Assembly (NCBI RefSeq): GCF_902498825.1 | Contig: NZ_LR701459.1 | Coordinates: forward strand, 1,494,001 to 1,558,000 | DNA length: 64,000 nucleotides | Source of the DNA: Rhizobium sp. EC-SD404 | GTDB lineage: Bacteria > Pseudomonadota > Alphaproteobacteria > Rhizobiales > Rhizobiaceae | Direction: 5' to 3' | Shown here: piece by piece, positions 38,391 to 47,976 of the stretch | Layout: the number at the start of each line of letters is the position of its first letter | Numbering within the stretch: the first letter of the stretch is position 1 | Translations under genes and position numbers: made by a program | The notes under the pieces: generated by a model | Databases searched by the model: none | What the model saw: the letters and a program-made list of their open reading frames with translations, nothing else | Told to the model about the DNA's origin: nothing

Positions 38391-39185
38391 TTACTCCGTG
38401 ATTGCAATCGCTGCGATCTGCCGACCGTAGTCCGGCTCGCCGCGATGCGTGGTCCGCCTGAAGGAGAAGAAGGCAGACTCGTCTTCATAGGTGCAGTGGC
38501 CGGTCCATTCGGCTGCAACGCCGGCCTGTTTCAGCCGCGACAGCGTGTAGGAGGGCAGATCGAACATGGCATGCCCGACACGATCGGCATCGGCAAAAAA
38601 GCGCTGGTTGTCCGGATCGGACTCGGTGAAGCGCTCCACGAACTCCGGGCCGACCTCGTAATTGCGTACACTGATGGACGGGCCAAGACTGGCCCGGATC
38701 GCGGTGCGGCTGGCGCCGAGCTCCTCCATGGCGGCGATGGTGTTTTCCAGCACGCCGCCCAAGGCGCCGCGCCAGCCCGCATGGGCGGCACCGACGACCC
38801 CTGCTTCCGGATCGCAGAACAGGATGGGCCCGCAATCGGCCGTCAGAACGCCGATGACGACGCCGGGGATATTGGTGACGACGGCGTCCGCCTTGGGGCG
38901 TTCGTCGCCGAACGAACCGGTTGCGACAACGACATCCGGCGAATGGATCTGATGCGGCGTGGCAAGATCCTCGATCGACCGGCTGAAATGGCTGCAGACG
39001 CGCACGCGATTCTCGATGACCGCCGCCCGTTCGTCATTGGAGCCGAGTCCCACATTCAGGCCCTGGTAGATCCCTTGAGAAACGCCTCCGTGACGGGTGA
39101 AAAACCCATGGCGGATAGGGGTTCCGCTCGTCGCTTGCGCGATCAGGTCGCTCTCGATCGGCTGGGGTGGTGAACTGGCAAGCAT
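38391..39185 (-). CDS. pgeF: Peptidoglycan editing factor/purine nucleoside phosphorylase (YfiH family)
   Basis: A 264-residue DUF152 protein. Conserved Cys/His positions are in VLTADCGPILFCD and GAAHAGWRGALGGVLENTI, with SLGPSISVRNYEVGPEF and HCTYEDESAFFSFRR. Members have been described both as laccase-like purine nucleoside phosphorylases and as factors keeping peptidoglycan precursors free of L-Ser. The ATG at 39185 is preferred to an upstream TTG. Part of the lgt-midA-pgeF run on the minus strand. Confidence 0.9.
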   Translation of the reverse strand: MLASSPPQPIESDLIAQATSGTPIRHGFFTRHGGVSQGIYQGLNVGLGSNDERAAVIENRVRVCSHFSRSIEDLATPHQIHSPDVVVATGSFGDERPKADAVVTNIPGVVIGVLTADCGPILFCDPEAGVVGAAHAGWRGALGGVLENTIAAMEELGASRTAIRASLGPSISVRNYEVGPEFVERFTESDPDNQRFFADADRVGHAMFDLPSYTLSRLKQAGVAAEWTGHCTYEDESAFFSFRRTTHRGEPDYGRQIAAIAITE

Positions 39186-39255
39186 CAATCGTCCCGTCCC
39201 TTGGTCGAAGCGCGGCGATGGTGGCGACGGCTCGACAGTCTGTCAATCATCAAGC

Positions 39256-40395
39256 TCAACGGCGCTTGCTCGCCGGTTCACCGATGCGCGCAAAGGGGGC
39301 GAAGTCCATCGGCTGGCCGGAGATGGCAAGCACCTTGAACAATTCGCCCATCCGCCCAGGGCCCGTTCCCGCGATGCGTTCGACCGCGACTTCGATCGCC
39401 TTTTGCGTTTCGCGGTCCTTGTCCGCGCCAAGGCGTCCGGCGCGATCGATCAGGCCGAGGCCGAGGAGAAAGTCGCTCTGGCAGGTCAGGCCAAGCACGT
39501 GGGCGCCCGAGCCGTGCGCGGCCGCGCCGAGGCTCGCGAAATCCACATGGCTGGTCAGGTCGGCTTCTCCGGGATGCGCAAGCGGGTCGTCGAAGCCGTG
39601 GTTGCGCATGGCCTGGAGCGTGTCGCCGAAGCCCGGCACGCGGTGGCCATAGTCGATCACGGCCGCCAGCCCGCCTTCAGCGCGGAGCTTCGTCGCAAGC
39701 GCTTCCATGAACGCTTCACGGATGGGGGAGGCTTCGAACACGGTTCCCTCGGGCTGGTTTTCCCAGTCATGGGGAAGGGCGCTTGCCTCGATGACGGCCG
39801 GTCCGATGCCGAACGTCAAATCGCCCGCGGCGTCGAGGCCTATTACCTTCTCGCGGAACGCCGATCCGGATTTCACGAATTGCCGGATGGGGAGCGCGTC
39901 AAAGAGCTCATTGGCGGCAAGCAGCAGGTGTCCTCGCGGCAGATCCTCCAAGCGCTCGTGCCATGAGCAGAGATCGGAATAGTCCTGTAGCGTCTCGGCC
40001 TGGATGGTGCGCAGGCGAGGACTCGTCTCCACCAGGTGAGCGCTCCAGCCGGCCATGTCGGCGCCCAGCACCTTGCGGATCGTGCGGAGCATGTCCTTCA
40101 TCAGCGTGCCGCGGCCCGGTCCCAGTTCCACCAGGCGCACGGGTCTCGGCATCCCGGCAGCCTGCCAGCCGCCGAGCAGGAAGATCGCGATCATCTCCCC
40201 GAACAGTTGGGTGACTTCCGGCGCGGTGATGAAATCGCCGGATGCGCCGAACGGCTCGCGCGTCATGTAGTAGCCGTGTTGAGGATCGGACAGGCAGATG
40301 TGGAAATAGTCGGAGACGCTCAGCGGTCCGCCCGTTTCGATCAGGCGGACGATCTTGTCTGCAAGAGGCGTCTTGCGCGGTGGGCGCCCGCTCAT
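39256..40395 (-). CDS. MidA/NDUFAF7-type class I SAM-dependent methyltransferase
   Basis: A 379-residue protein. The SAM-binding motif is VRLVELGPGRGTLMKDMLR; family blocks are YFHICLSDPQHGYYMTREPFGASGDFITAPE and LLLAANELFDALPIRQFV (only parts cited). The mitochondrial relative NDUFAF7 methylates an arginine of complex I subunit NDUFS2, so a role in complex I maturation is plausible but inferred. The ATG at 40395 follows the lgt stop by a single base. Confidence 0.9.
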   Translation of the reverse strand: MSGRPPRKTPLADKIVRLIETGGPLSVSDYFHICLSDPQHGYYMTREPFGASGDFITAPEVTQLFGEMIAIFLLGGWQAAGMPRPVRLVELGPGRGTLMKDMLRTIRKVLGADMAGWSAHLVETSPRLRTIQAETLQDYSDLCSWHERLEDLPRGHLLLAANELFDALPIRQFVKSGSAFREKVIGLDAAGDLTFGIGPAVIEASALPHDWENQPEGTVFEASPIREAFMEALATKLRAEGGLAAVIDYGHRVPGFGDTLQAMRNHGFDDPLAHPGEADLTSHVDFASLGAAAHGSGAHVLGLTCQSDFLLGLGLIDRAGRLGADKDRETQKAIEVAVERIAGTGPGRMGELFKVLAISGQPMDFAPFARIGEPASKRR

Positions 40396-40396
40396 C

Positions 40397-41257
40397 TCAG
40401 GATGGAGAGCCGCTTGTCGACACCACTTTGCGGCCACCGGCGGTGGCCATGGCCCACAGGCCAGCGGCGAGCATCGGCAGCGACAGGAGCATGCCCATGG
40501 TGAGCCAGCCGCCCGAGAGGTAGCCGATATGGGCATCCGGCTCGCGGAAGAACTCCACGAAGATGCGCGAGGCTGCGTAGCCCGCCACAAAGGTGCCGGC
40601 AATGAAGCCCGGCTGCTTCAATTTCCGGCCGAAATGGATCAGCAGCCAGATCACGAGAAAGAGCACGATGCCTTCGAGCGCCGCTTCGTAGAGCTGGCTC
40701 GGATGTCGCGGCTCCGGACCACCGGTCGGGAAGACGAATGCCCACGGCACGTCCGTCGGACGTCCCCAGAGCTCAGAATTGATGAAGTTCGCGAGACGTC
40801 CGAAGAGAAGGCCGATCGGAACGACCGCTGCCACAGTGTCGAGGAGCGTCCAGACGGGGATCTGGCGCGATCGCGCAAAGAGGATGATCGCTATCGTTGT
40901 CCCGAGGAAGCCGCCATGGAACGACATGCCCCCGGTCCAAACGGCGAAGATCGACAGAGGGTTCGCCAGGAAACTGGCGAAATCGTAGAACAGCACGTAG
41001 CCGATGCGGCCACCGGCGACGATGCCGACCGCTGCCCAAAGCAGGAAATCGTCGAGGTCCGTCAGTGTCATGGGCGCGCGGCCCGTCGGCCACAGACGAT
41101 CGTTTGCGACGAGCCTGCGGGCATAGAACCAGCCGAGGATGATGCCGGCCACATAGGCCAGTCCGTACCAGCGAACGGCAATGGGGCCGAGTTGCACGAT
41201 GACGGGATCGATCGTCGGGAAGGGAAGGACCGCAAGCGGTGTCAGGAGATAGTCCAA
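40397..41257 (-). CDS. lgt: Prolipoprotein diacylglyceryl transferase
   Basis: A 286-residue inner-membrane enzyme with about seven helices that transfers diacylglycerol to the lipobox cysteine of prolipoproteins. Signature segments are [14 protein letters not shown] and [17 protein letters not shown] (catalytic His and the essential Arg/Asn region). It heads the minus-strand run lgt-midA-pgeF, and a lipoprotein gene lies downstream. Confidence 0.96.
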   Translation of the reverse strand: MDYLLTPLAVLPFPTIDPVIVQLGPIAVRWYGLAYVAGIILGWFYARRLVANDRLWPTGRAPMTLTDLDDFLLWAAVGIVAGGRIGYVLFYDFASFLANPLSIFAVWTGGMSFHGGFLGTTIAIILFARSRQIPVWTLLDTVAAVVPIGLLFGRLANFINSELWGRPTDVPWAFVFPTGGPEPRHPSQLYEAALEGIVLFLVIWLLIHFGRKLKQPGFIAGTFVAGYAASRIFVEFFREPDAHIGYLSGGWLTMGMLLSLPMLAAGLWAMATAGGRKVVSTSGSPS

Positions 41258-41432
41258 GCTCTCGGAACCCTGGTTGATGGCGGGCGGAAGATGACGATGG
41301 AACGTGGTGCGGTCAAGGCAGGAGACACAAACGCCCCGACCGTCCTCTATTCGCTTGAATTTGGGGCCTCGCGCTCCTAGTTCGAAGGCTTAAAGGTCGT
41401 GGTCGGCCTGACACAGACAGAAAGGGTATTCC

Positions 41433-41705
41433 ATGGCCTCCGGATCAAACCGAATCCTCGACGAATTCGCCAAGCTGATGACCGACGCCGCTGGCACGGC
41501 GCAGAGCGTTCGGCAGGAATTCGAAACTGCCTTTCGCAGCCAGGCCGAGCGCGTCATGAACACCATGGACGTCGTCAAGCGCGAGGAATTCGAGGCCGTC
41601 CGCGATATGGCGATCAAGGCGCGCGACGAGAACGAACGTCTTCTGAAACGCATCGAAGCCCTCGAAGGCAGGGCCCCAACGAGCACCGCCGACAAGATCG
41701 GCTGA
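41433..41705 (+). CDS. ubiK: UbiK-like accessory factor (BMFP domain)
   Basis: A 90-residue helical protein: RILDEFAKLMTDAAGTAQSV, an amphipathic middle, and a coiled-coil C-terminus (KARDENERLLKRIEALEGR). This is the BMFP/YqiC family; UbiK assists the ubiquinone-biosynthesis complex in other proteobacteria and can associate with membranes. Divergent from lgt, which is a common arrangement. Confidence 0.85.
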   Translation: MASGSNRILDEFAKLMTDAAGTAQSVRQEFETAFRSQAERVMNTMDVVKREEFEAVRDMAIKARDENERLLKRIEALEGRAPTSTADKIG

Positions 41706-42091
41706 TCAGTCGTGCCTTCCCGGGACGTGTCCCGAGGGGCCAGAGCACTTATCCATAGTTTTTTAACCACAGCCTTCCGGCATCGGCTGGAAGCAAAAAG
41801 ACGAGGCGGCAGAGTCAGTTATGACTCACCGCTGAATCTGTCTTGCAGGAACTGTCCACACCCCATTTCCATCCTCTGTCGTGACAGGGCTGGCGCAAGC
41901 AATCTCCCGTTATAGACTGATTTTTAATGATGATTCGAAACGGGCTCTTTGAGTTCGGCTTGGCGCATGATGCGCTTGGTGAATACGGATCGTCGTCCAA
42001 GGGGTAGGTCCGGCAAGACTGTCGTAGAAGCGCCGCGGTTCCTGATTGAAGGGATGCGGGTGCGACGGTTCCGGCTGACAAAGGGTGTGGC
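41706..42091. other. Gene-free intergenic stretch
   Basis: 386 bp between ubiK and the YbjN-type gene. It contains AT-rich patches (TAGTTTTTTAACC near 41757 and GATTTTTAATGATG near 41919) and a short palindrome GAGTCA/TGACTC at 41812-41827. Short open frames on both strands have no domain features. A promoter for the YbjN gene is likely here, and possibly an RNA, but I cannot support a specific element. Confidence 0.4.
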
Positions 42092-42592
42092 ATGAGCCTT
42101 CATGAAGTGAGCTTCGAACGCGCAACGAATCCGGTCGATATGATCGAGTTCGTGGCTGCGACGAACCAATGGTCGTTCGAGCGCTCAGGCGAAGACGAAA
42201 TCGCCATGACGGTCGAAGGTAAGTGGTCCGACTACCACATCTCCTTCTCCTGGATGGAGGAGTTTGAGGCGCTGCATCTGGCTTGCGCATTCGATATGAA
42301 GGTGGCGCCGAGCCGCGTCACCGAGGTCGTGCGGCTTCTGTCGCTGGTCAACAGTCAGGTGCTGATGGGCCATTTCGATCTCTGGGAGCAGGAAGACGTC
42401 GTGATCTTCCGCCAGTCGCTGCTTCTGGCCGGCGGGGCGGAGCCCACCAATCAGCAGGTGGAAGTGTTGCTTTCGAGCGCGCTCGAGACTTGCGAGATCT
42501 ATTTCCAGGCTTTCCAGTTCGTGGTCTGGTCCGGCATGGAAGCCAAAAGCGCTCTGGAAACGGTCCTGTTCGAGACCGTCGGCGAGGCTTAA
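42092..42592 (+). CDS. YbjN domain protein
   Basis: A 166-residue soluble protein matching the YbjN family, with a type III secretion chaperone-like fold (NPVDMIEFVAATNQWSFERS, HISFSWMEEFEALHLACAFD, QVLMGHFDLWEQEDVVIFRQ). The biochemical role is not established; the E. coli member affects motility and stress phenotypes. AAAGGG lies before the ATG. Proc follows after 4 bp, so they are probably co-transcribed. Confidence 0.88.
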   Translation: MSLHEVSFERATNPVDMIEFVAATNQWSFERSGEDEIAMTVEGKWSDYHISFSWMEEFEALHLACAFDMKVAPSRVTEVVRLLSLVNSQVLMGHFDLWEQEDVVIFRQSLLLAGGAEPTNQQVEVLLSSALETCEIYFQAFQFVVWSGMEAKSALETVLFETVGEA

Positions 42593-42596
42593 GGCC

Positions 42597-43430
42597 TTGG
42601 CGATCGACGATATCGCAGCACACGGGCCTGTCGTCCTCGTCGGCGCAGGCAACATGGGCGGCGCCATGCTGCGCGGCTGGGTTGCCGCCGGTCTGACGGG
42701 TGCGGATATCCGCATCGTCGATCCGAAACCATCTCCATCGATGGCGGCCTATTGCGAAGCGGCGGGTATCCAGGTCGATGCCGCGGCTTCCGGTGACGTA
42801 AAGGCCGGCATCCTCTTCGTCGCGGTCAAGCCGCAGGCCATGGCGGCGGTGCTGCCGACCCTGCGGCCGATGGTGGACGCGCAGACGGTTGCCGTATCGG
42901 TCGCCGCCGGCACGACGATCGATACATTACGCGACGGCCTGGGCGCCGAAGCCATCGTGCGTGCCATGCCGAATACGCCGGCGATGGTGGGGCGGGGTAT
43001 CACGGCAGCCGTTCCTACGGATGCGGTCGATGCGCAGCAGAAATCGGCAGTCGATGCACTGCTTGCCGTTTCCGGCCCGGTGGAATGGCTCGAGGACGAA
43101 GCGCTGATTGATGCGGTCACGGCGGTTTCGGGCAGCGGCCCTGCCTACGCTTTCCACCTCGTCGAATGCATGGCCGAAGCCGGGCGCAAGGCAGGACTGC
43201 CTGCCGATCTCGCGATGCGCCTGGCGCGCGCGACGGTTTCGGGCGCCGGAGAGCTCATGCACCGCTCCACGGATGATGCCGAAACGCTGCGCAAGAACGT
43301 GACCTCGCCGAATGGCACCACGGCGGCGGCGCTTTCCGTGCTCATGGAAGATGGGGCGATGCAGCACCTCTTCGACAGGGCAGTTGCGGCCGCCAAGAAC
43401 AGATCCGAAGAATTGTCCAAGAGCGAATAA
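42597..43430 (+). CDS. proC: Pyrroline-5-carboxylate reductase
   Basis: A 277-residue NAD(P)H enzyme for the last step of proline synthesis. The Rossmann motif is [17 protein letters not shown], followed by [19 protein letters not shown] and [16 protein letters not shown]. The start is a TTG with AAGG five bases upstream; no in-frame ATG lies before the Rossmann motif. The TAA stop shares a base with the next ATG (TAATG). Confidence 0.95.
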   Translation: MAIDDIAAHGPVVLVGAGNMGGAMLRGWVAAGLTGADIRIVDPKPSPSMAAYCEAAGIQVDAAASGDVKAGILFVAVKPQAMAAVLPTLRPMVDAQTVAVSVAAGTTIDTLRDGLGAEAIVRAMPNTPAMVGRGITAAVPTDAVDAQQKSAVDALLAVSGPVEWLEDEALIDAVTAVSGSGPAYAFHLVECMAEAGRKAGLPADLAMRLARATVSGAGELMHRSTDDAETLRKNVTSPNGTTAAALSVLMEDGAMQHLFDRAVAAAKNRSEELSKSE

Positions 43431-43780
43431 TGAGCGAAGAGACAAGTCCCGAGATCGCCTGGAGCGACTTCGAGAAAGTCGATATCCGCGTCGGCACCAT
43501 CGTGGAAGCGGAGCCGTTTCCCGAGGCGCGGAAGCCGGCAATCAAGCTCAGGATCGATTTCGGGCCGCTCGGCATCAAGAAGTCATCGGCCCAGATCACC
43601 AAGCATTATGCGCCCGGTGAACTGATCGGCCGTCAGGTGATCGCGGTCGTGAACTTTCCGCCAAGGCAGATCGGGCCGATGCGGTCCGAAGTGCTGACGC
43701 TCGGATTGCCCGACGAAGAGGGCGAGGTGGTGCTGGCGGCCATCGATAAGATCGTGCCGAACGGTGGCCGTCTGTTTTGA
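43430..43780 (+). CDS. csaA: tRNA-binding domain protein, CsaA-like
   Basis: A 116-residue OB-fold EMAP/tRNA-binding protein ([20 protein letters not shown], then [33 protein letters not shown]). CsaA homologues bind tRNA and act as secretion-related chaperones in Bacillus; the exact role in alphaproteobacteria is unclear. It overlaps proC by one base and is the last gene of the ybjN-proC-csaA run. Confidence 0.9.
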   Translation: MSEETSPEIAWSDFEKVDIRVGTIVEAEPFPEARKPAIKLRIDFGPLGIKKSSAQITKHYAPGELIGRQVIAVVNFPPRQIGPMRSEVLTLGLPDEEGEVVLAAIDKIVPNGGRLF

Positions 43781-43919
43781 GACGGGCGTGTCTTCAGTTT
43801 AACCATTTGAGCACCACGGATGGCAAAACCATCCAACAATTGCGTCGTTCTCCGGCAGATTGACTCGCTCTTAGGGTATCAGGCCCGAAGGTGATGCCGT
43901 TATCGGGCAGGGCGTGGGT

Positions 43920-45071
43920 ATGGGCTTCGATCAAGTGTCCCTTCTCGCGGCGATCGGTTTTTCCGGTGCCGCATTGTGCGTCACCCTGCTGGGGGCTTGG
44001 ATGGGTGCGCGCGCCGATCGCTTCCTGCTCAACTGGTCTGGCGGCTTGGCAGCCATCGTCACCGGCGTGATCCTGTTTTCGATCCTGGGCGAAAGCTACA
44101 ACGAACCCCTCCAACTCGCATCGTTCCTGGCCTTCCTCGCCGGTTTCGGCCTGATCTATGGCGGATCCATGCAGTTTCGTACCGGACGCGCCAACTGGCG
44201 CCTCGTCGGATTTGCCGTCTTTGCGGGTGTCGCGCCCACCACCGTTGCCTTCCTGCTCGGTTACTCCGGCATCGGGACAATCGTCGGAAACACGATGATC
44301 GGTACTCTCCTGCTTCTGATCGCCCGAGAATATTGGGCCGGCCGGCAGGAAGTGCCGCTCGCCATGACGACCGGCGCGATGCTCTACGTCGCCACTGCGA
44401 TCTCATTCTACCTCTGCGGTTTCGTCCTGGCTGCCGAGGGGCGGTGGGTCTTGACCGAGCGGCCATCGAACTGGGCGGAAGACCTGAATTCGATCGTCGC
44501 CATCGTTGGCCTTACGGGCATCGGCGCGCTCTCGCTCGGCGTCAACCAGTCGCGCATCGCCCGTTATCATCATCTTCAGGCGCAGACCGATCCATTGACC
44601 GGGCTTTTGAATCGGCGCGGCCTTTCAGAGCGCTATGGCACCGTCACGCACAATGCTCGTTCAGCCGTGATCGTCTTCGACCTCGATCGCTTCAAGGCGA
44701 TCAATGATCTCTATGGCCATGGCGTCGGCGACCTCGTGCTCTCGCGTTTTGCAGGCGTCGTAATGGCGAATATCCGTTCGAGCGACATTGCTGCGCGGTT
44801 CGGAGGCGAGGAGTTTTGCGTGATCCTCCAGGACGCCGACCAGCGGACGGCCGTCGCGATCGCCGAACGCATCCGCCACGAGCTGGCGTCGCAACTCTTT
44901 GCATCCGAAGGCCGCGGCATTGCAGCCACCGTCAGTGCCGGTGTTGCCGTCGGCTCGAAGCGTGGGCAGCCTATCGAGGGGCTGATCGCAGTCGCCGACG
45001 ATGCCCTCTATCGGGCAAAGACCGAAGGACGTAACCGCGTTCGAAGCGGCCCCTATCCCAGAGCTGCCTGA
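43920..45071 (+). CDS. Membrane-bound diguanylate cyclase (GGDEF)
   Basis: About 383 residues. Six to seven N-terminal membrane helices (to about 205) are followed by a GGDEF domain with TDPLTGLLNRRGL, DLDRFKAINDLYGH and the active-site motif GGEEF. The product-inhibition I-site RxxD (RSSD) lies five residues before it, so the enzyme should make c-di-GMP and be feedback-inhibited. The membrane part has no recognised sensor domain. A GTG two codons upstream is an alternative start. Confidence 0.92.
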   Translation: MGFDQVSLLAAIGFSGAALCVTLLGAWMGARADRFLLNWSGGLAAIVTGVILFSILGESYNEPLQLASFLAFLAGFGLIYGGSMQFRTGRANWRLVGFAVFAGVAPTTVAFLLGYSGIGTIVGNTMIGTLLLLIAREYWAGRQEVPLAMTTGAMLYVATAISFYLCGFVLAAEGRWVLTERPSNWAEDLNSIVAIVGLTGIGALSLGVNQSRIARYHHLQAQTDPLTGLLNRRGLSERYGTVTHNARSAVIVFDLDRFKAINDLYGHGVGDLVLSRFAGVVMANIRSSDIAARFGGEEFCVILQDADQRTAVAIAERIRHELASQLFASEGRGIAATVSAGVAVGSKRGQPIEGLIAVADDALYRAKTEGRNRVRSGPYPRAA

Positions 45072-45088
45072 CCGTTCTAGCTACTTGT

Positions 45089-46528
45089 TCAGGCCGGCAC
45101 GCGGATGATTGAGCGAAGGCCGCCGATGGGGCTCTCATCCAGTATCACGTCGCCGCCGTGGCTGCGTGCGATGTCGCGGGCGATGGCGAGGCCGAGCCCG
45201 GTGCCGCTCTCGTTGAGGTTTCTCGCCTCATCCAGCCGAAAGAACGGCTTGAAGACATCTTCGCGCGCCTCCGGCGGGATGCCGGGGCCGTCGTCGTCGA
45301 CCGTGATGGTCAGCCAGCGCGGTCCGTGATTGGCGGAAAGCCGCACATTGTCGGCATATCGAAACGCGTTTGACGTGAGGTTGTGCACGAGCCGCGAGAA
45401 GGCATTTGGGCGGACATTGACCAGCGGATCGCCCTCGATTGAGATCATGATCCCGGATTCGAGGAGCGCCGCTTCGTCGCGGATGCGGCCGAACAGGGTC
45501 TCGATGTTCAGCGTGCCAATGTCTTCCTCTGCTTCGCCCTTGGCGAAGGAGAGGTAGCCCTCCAGCATCAACTGCATGTCCTCGACATCCTGGTTCAGGC
45601 TCTTGACCTCGGGACCGTCGCCGAGGAAGGCCAGTTGTAGCTTGAAGCGCGTCAGGATGGTGCGCAGATCGTGGCTCACGCCGGAAAGCATCGCCGTGCG
45701 CTGTTCGATCTGGCGCTCGATGCGCTCGCGCATCTGGATGAAGGCCTGACCCGCCCGTCGCACTTCGTCGGCGCCACGCGGCTGGAACCCGGTCAGCTTC
45801 TGGCCCTTGCCGAAATGCTCCGCCGCTTCGGCAAGCTTCAGGATCGGCCGGATCTGGCCGCGCAGGAACAGAATGGCGATGGCGAGCAGAACAAGCGAGG
45901 TGATCACCATCCAGAGCAGGAAGATATGGGTGTTGGACGCATAGGCCTGGCTGCGCCGCGCGAAGATCCGGAGAATTGAATTGTCCATCTGGATGCGGAC
46001 TTCGACGAGATCGGAGTTTCCGACCGTGTCGATCCAGAAGGGACGGCGCACCTGGCGGGACAGTTCCTGCGACAGGATGCGATCGAGGATCGAAAAGAAC
46101 GGCTTGGGCTGGGGCGGGGGCAGGTCGCCCGGCGGTTCGATGGCGATGTTCAGCGCCAGGCGCTCGCGCGCAATCCGGATGATCTCGGCGTGGTCCGGCG
46201 TTTGCGGATAGGTTTCGATGACGTCGATGATCGCCGCGATGTCCCGCGTGACGGCCGTCGACAGACGCTGCGTCACGGTCTGCCAGTGACGTTCCATGAA
46301 GTTGAAGGCGATCACCGACTGCAGGATCACCATCGGCAGAATGATGATCAGAAGCGCGCGTGCGTAAAGACCGCGTGGCACGCGCCGTTTGAGCCAGCGC
46401 GTTACGCGCCGTAGGCCGCTGACCGGGCGGCGATCTTCCTGCGTAGTCGCAGACAAGGACGGCTGGCCGGGAACCGCCTGTGGCGGTGCCTTGGCCGCAT
46501 CGGTCGGCTGTCTCTCATGCCGGCCCAT
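45089..46528 (-). CDS. Sensor histidine kinase, EnvZ-type
   Basis: A 479-residue kinase: a first membrane helix (LLIIILPMVILQSVIAFNF), a periplasmic loop of about 150 residues, a second helix (IFLLWMVITSLVLLAIAILFL), then HAMP, a dimerisation domain with the phospho-acceptor in GVSHDLRTILTR, and an ATPase domain with NAFRYA, DDDGPGIP and GTGLGLAIA. It starts 15 bp after the response-regulator stop, so the two form a two-component pair. The signal is unknown. Confidence 0.92.
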   Translation of the reverse strand: MGRHERQPTDAAKAPPQAVPGQPSLSATTQEDRRPVSGLRRVTRWLKRRVPRGLYARALLIIILPMVILQSVIAFNFMERHWQTVTQRLSTAVTRDIAAIIDVIETYPQTPDHAEIIRIARERLALNIAIEPPGDLPPPQPKPFFSILDRILSQELSRQVRRPFWIDTVGNSDLVEVRIQMDNSILRIFARRSQAYASNTHIFLLWMVITSLVLLAIAILFLRGQIRPILKLAEAAEHFGKGQKLTGFQPRGADEVRRAGQAFIQMRERIERQIEQRTAMLSGVSHDLRTILTRFKLQLAFLGDGPEVKSLNQDVEDMQLMLEGYLSFAKGEAEEDIGTLNIETLFGRIRDEAALLESGIMISIEGDPLVNVRPNAFSRLVHNLTSNAFRYADNVRLSANHGPRWLTITVDDDGPGIPPEAREDVFKPFFRLDEARNLNESGTGLGLAIARDIARSHGGDVILDESPIGGLRSIIRVPA

Positions 46529-46543
46529 CGGCCAAGCCTCCGT

Positions 46544-47254
46544 CTATTCCACGCTGAGGCGATAGCCGATGCCCCTGACGGTCTGCAGCCAGATGGGGTT
46601 GGCGGGATCGGTCTCGATCTTGCGGCGCAGGCGGTTGATCTGCACGTCGATCGTGCGCTCGCCCACTTCCGCATCGGATCCGACGAGTTCGTGCCGGGGG
46701 ATCGTTTCACCGGCGCGTTCGGCGAACTGCGTCATGATTTCCTGCTCACGGTCTGTGAGGCGGATCGGCTCCCCGGCGCGTTTCAGTTCGCGCTTTGTGA
46801 TCACGAAGGTGTAGGGCCCGAAGACGACCTGTTCGATCTTCGGCGTTGTCGGCTGGGCGCCGCGCTTCAAGATGTTGCTGACCCTGAGCGCCAGCTCCCG
46901 CGGCTCGAACGGCTTCGGCAGGTAATCGTCGGCGCCGGCTTCCAACCCTTCGATGCGGTGGTCGGCTTCGGTCAATGCCGTCAGCATGAGGATCGGCACG
47001 TCTTTCACGGCCCGCAGGCTGCGCGTGAGGTCAACGCCGGACTCACCGGGCATCATCACGTCGAGGATAAGCAGATCGAAATCGATCCCCTCGAGCTTGC
47101 GGCGCGCTTCGGCTGCGTCCGCTGCGGTAGTGACGCGGAACCCACGCTCGGAGAGATACCGCTTCAGGAGATCGCGGATACGGGTGTCGTCGTCGACAAC
47201 GAGAAGATGGGCGGCATCGTCGGAAATCGGCTCAGGCGATGGATTTTGCGTCAC
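46544..47254 (-). CDS. OmpR-family response regulator, PetR-like
   Basis: About 236 residues: a receiver domain with phospho-acceptor Asp in LLILDVMMPGESG, conserved VVDDD and the Lys in LPKPFEPRELALR, then a winged-helix DNA-binding domain (RTIDVQINRLRRKIE). The GTG at 47254 is chosen because GGAGAGG lies nine bases upstream. Its place between a MarR gene and a kinase gene, next to ilvE, resembles petP-petR of Rhodobacter, where PetR is required for cytochrome bc1 expression. Assignment as PetR is inference from context. Confidence 0.9.
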   Translation of the reverse strand: MTQNPSPEPISDDAAHLLVVDDDTRIRDLLKRYLSERGFRVTTAADAAEARRKLEGIDFDLLILDVMMPGESGVDLTRSLRAVKDVPILMLTALTEADHRIEGLEAGADDYLPKPFEPRELALRVSNILKRGAQPTTPKIEQVVFGPYTFVITKRELKRAGEPIRLTDREQEIMTQFAERAGETIPRHELVGSDAEVGERTIDVQINRLRRKIETDPANPIWLQTVRGIGYRLSVE

Positions 47255-47309
47255 GCAGTACCTCTCCAATCCTTTGCGCGCCGGGCGGCCTTGATCCGCT
47301 TGCCCACCG

Positions 47310-47792
47310 CTACTTGCCCCCATCCAGCATGCCGCGCAGAAAACCCACGATGGTATCGCGGCTCCCGGCAGGCAAATCGCGCAATGCCTTCGCGATACGG
47401 CGAGACTGTGGCTTCGCCAGATCGAGGGCGAGTTTGCGCCCTTTTTCGGTCGTATACAACTTCCGCTGCCGCCTGTCTTCAGCACCCATGACCTGATGGA
47501 TATGGCCTGAATCAACCAACTGTTTCAGCACGCGGGCGAGGCTCTGTTTGGTGATGCGCAAGGTGTCGAGCAGATCGGCAACAGTCAGGCCGGGTTGGCG
47601 ATCGACGAAGTGGAGCACGCGGTGGTGCGCCCGTCCAAACTCGATGCGCTGGAGGATCTGGTCAGGGTCCGAGGTGAAGTCGCGATAGGCGAAAAACAGA
47701 AGCTCGATGAGTTCCGTGTCGATGGATGCGAGTTCCGAAGCCTGGCTTCTGCCTGCCTCGGCTTCCTGCGGTTTTGTTGCGCCTGGTGCCAT
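47310..47792 (-). CDS. MarR-family regulator, PetP-like
   Basis: About 160 residues with a MarR winged helix (FGRAHHRVLHFVDRQPGLTV, LRITKQSLARVLKQLVDSGHI, AEDRRQRKLYTTEKG). AAGGA lies 12 bases before the ATG at 47792; a longer frame starts at 47834 inside a palindrome and is less likely. It precedes the PetR-like gene with a 55-bp gap. A perfect inverted repeat 22-44 bp upstream is a good candidate for autoregulation. Confidence 0.88.
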   Translation of the reverse strand: MAPGATKPQEAEAGRSQASELASIDTELIELLFFAYRDFTSDPDQILQRIEFGRAHHRVLHFVDRQPGLTVADLLDTLRITKQSLARVLKQLVDSGHIHQVMGAEDRRQRKLYTTEKGRKLALDLAKPQSRRIAKALRDLPAGSRDTIVGFLRGMLDGGK

Positions 47793-47813
47793 CGTCGCGT
47801 TCGATCCTTTCAG

Positions 47814-47836
47814 ATATGTCAGGCATATTGACATAT
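47814..47836. promoter_or_regulatory. Palindromic operator candidate upstream of the MarR gene
   Basis: ATATGTCA (47814-47821) and TGACATAT (47829-47836) are perfect inverted copies separated by seven bases. The spacing, AT-rich arms and position just upstream of the MarR start and in the divergent region with ilvE fit a MarR dimer site. Confidence 0.6.
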
Positions 47837-47976
47837 TTTGACCGGATTGCTAGCTTTTCGTTCTGCCTCACACTGTACCAGCTGGGTTCGACGCGCAGCC
47901 GGGTTCATGCAGATGGGCGTCCACAACTAGAGCCGCAACCGATCCACAAGAGCTCCGGCGCGGCGGAGGAAACACG

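Noticed and set aside
41812..41827. Short palindrome GAGTCA/TGACTC in the ubiK-ybjN gap
   Set aside because: Only six base pairs, expected by chance in a gap of this size, and no regulator gene adjoins it.
41712..41915. A 67-codon plus-strand open frame in the ubiK-ybjN gap
   Set aside because: Non-ATG start, no ribosome site, Arg/Ser-rich and without any domain resemblance.
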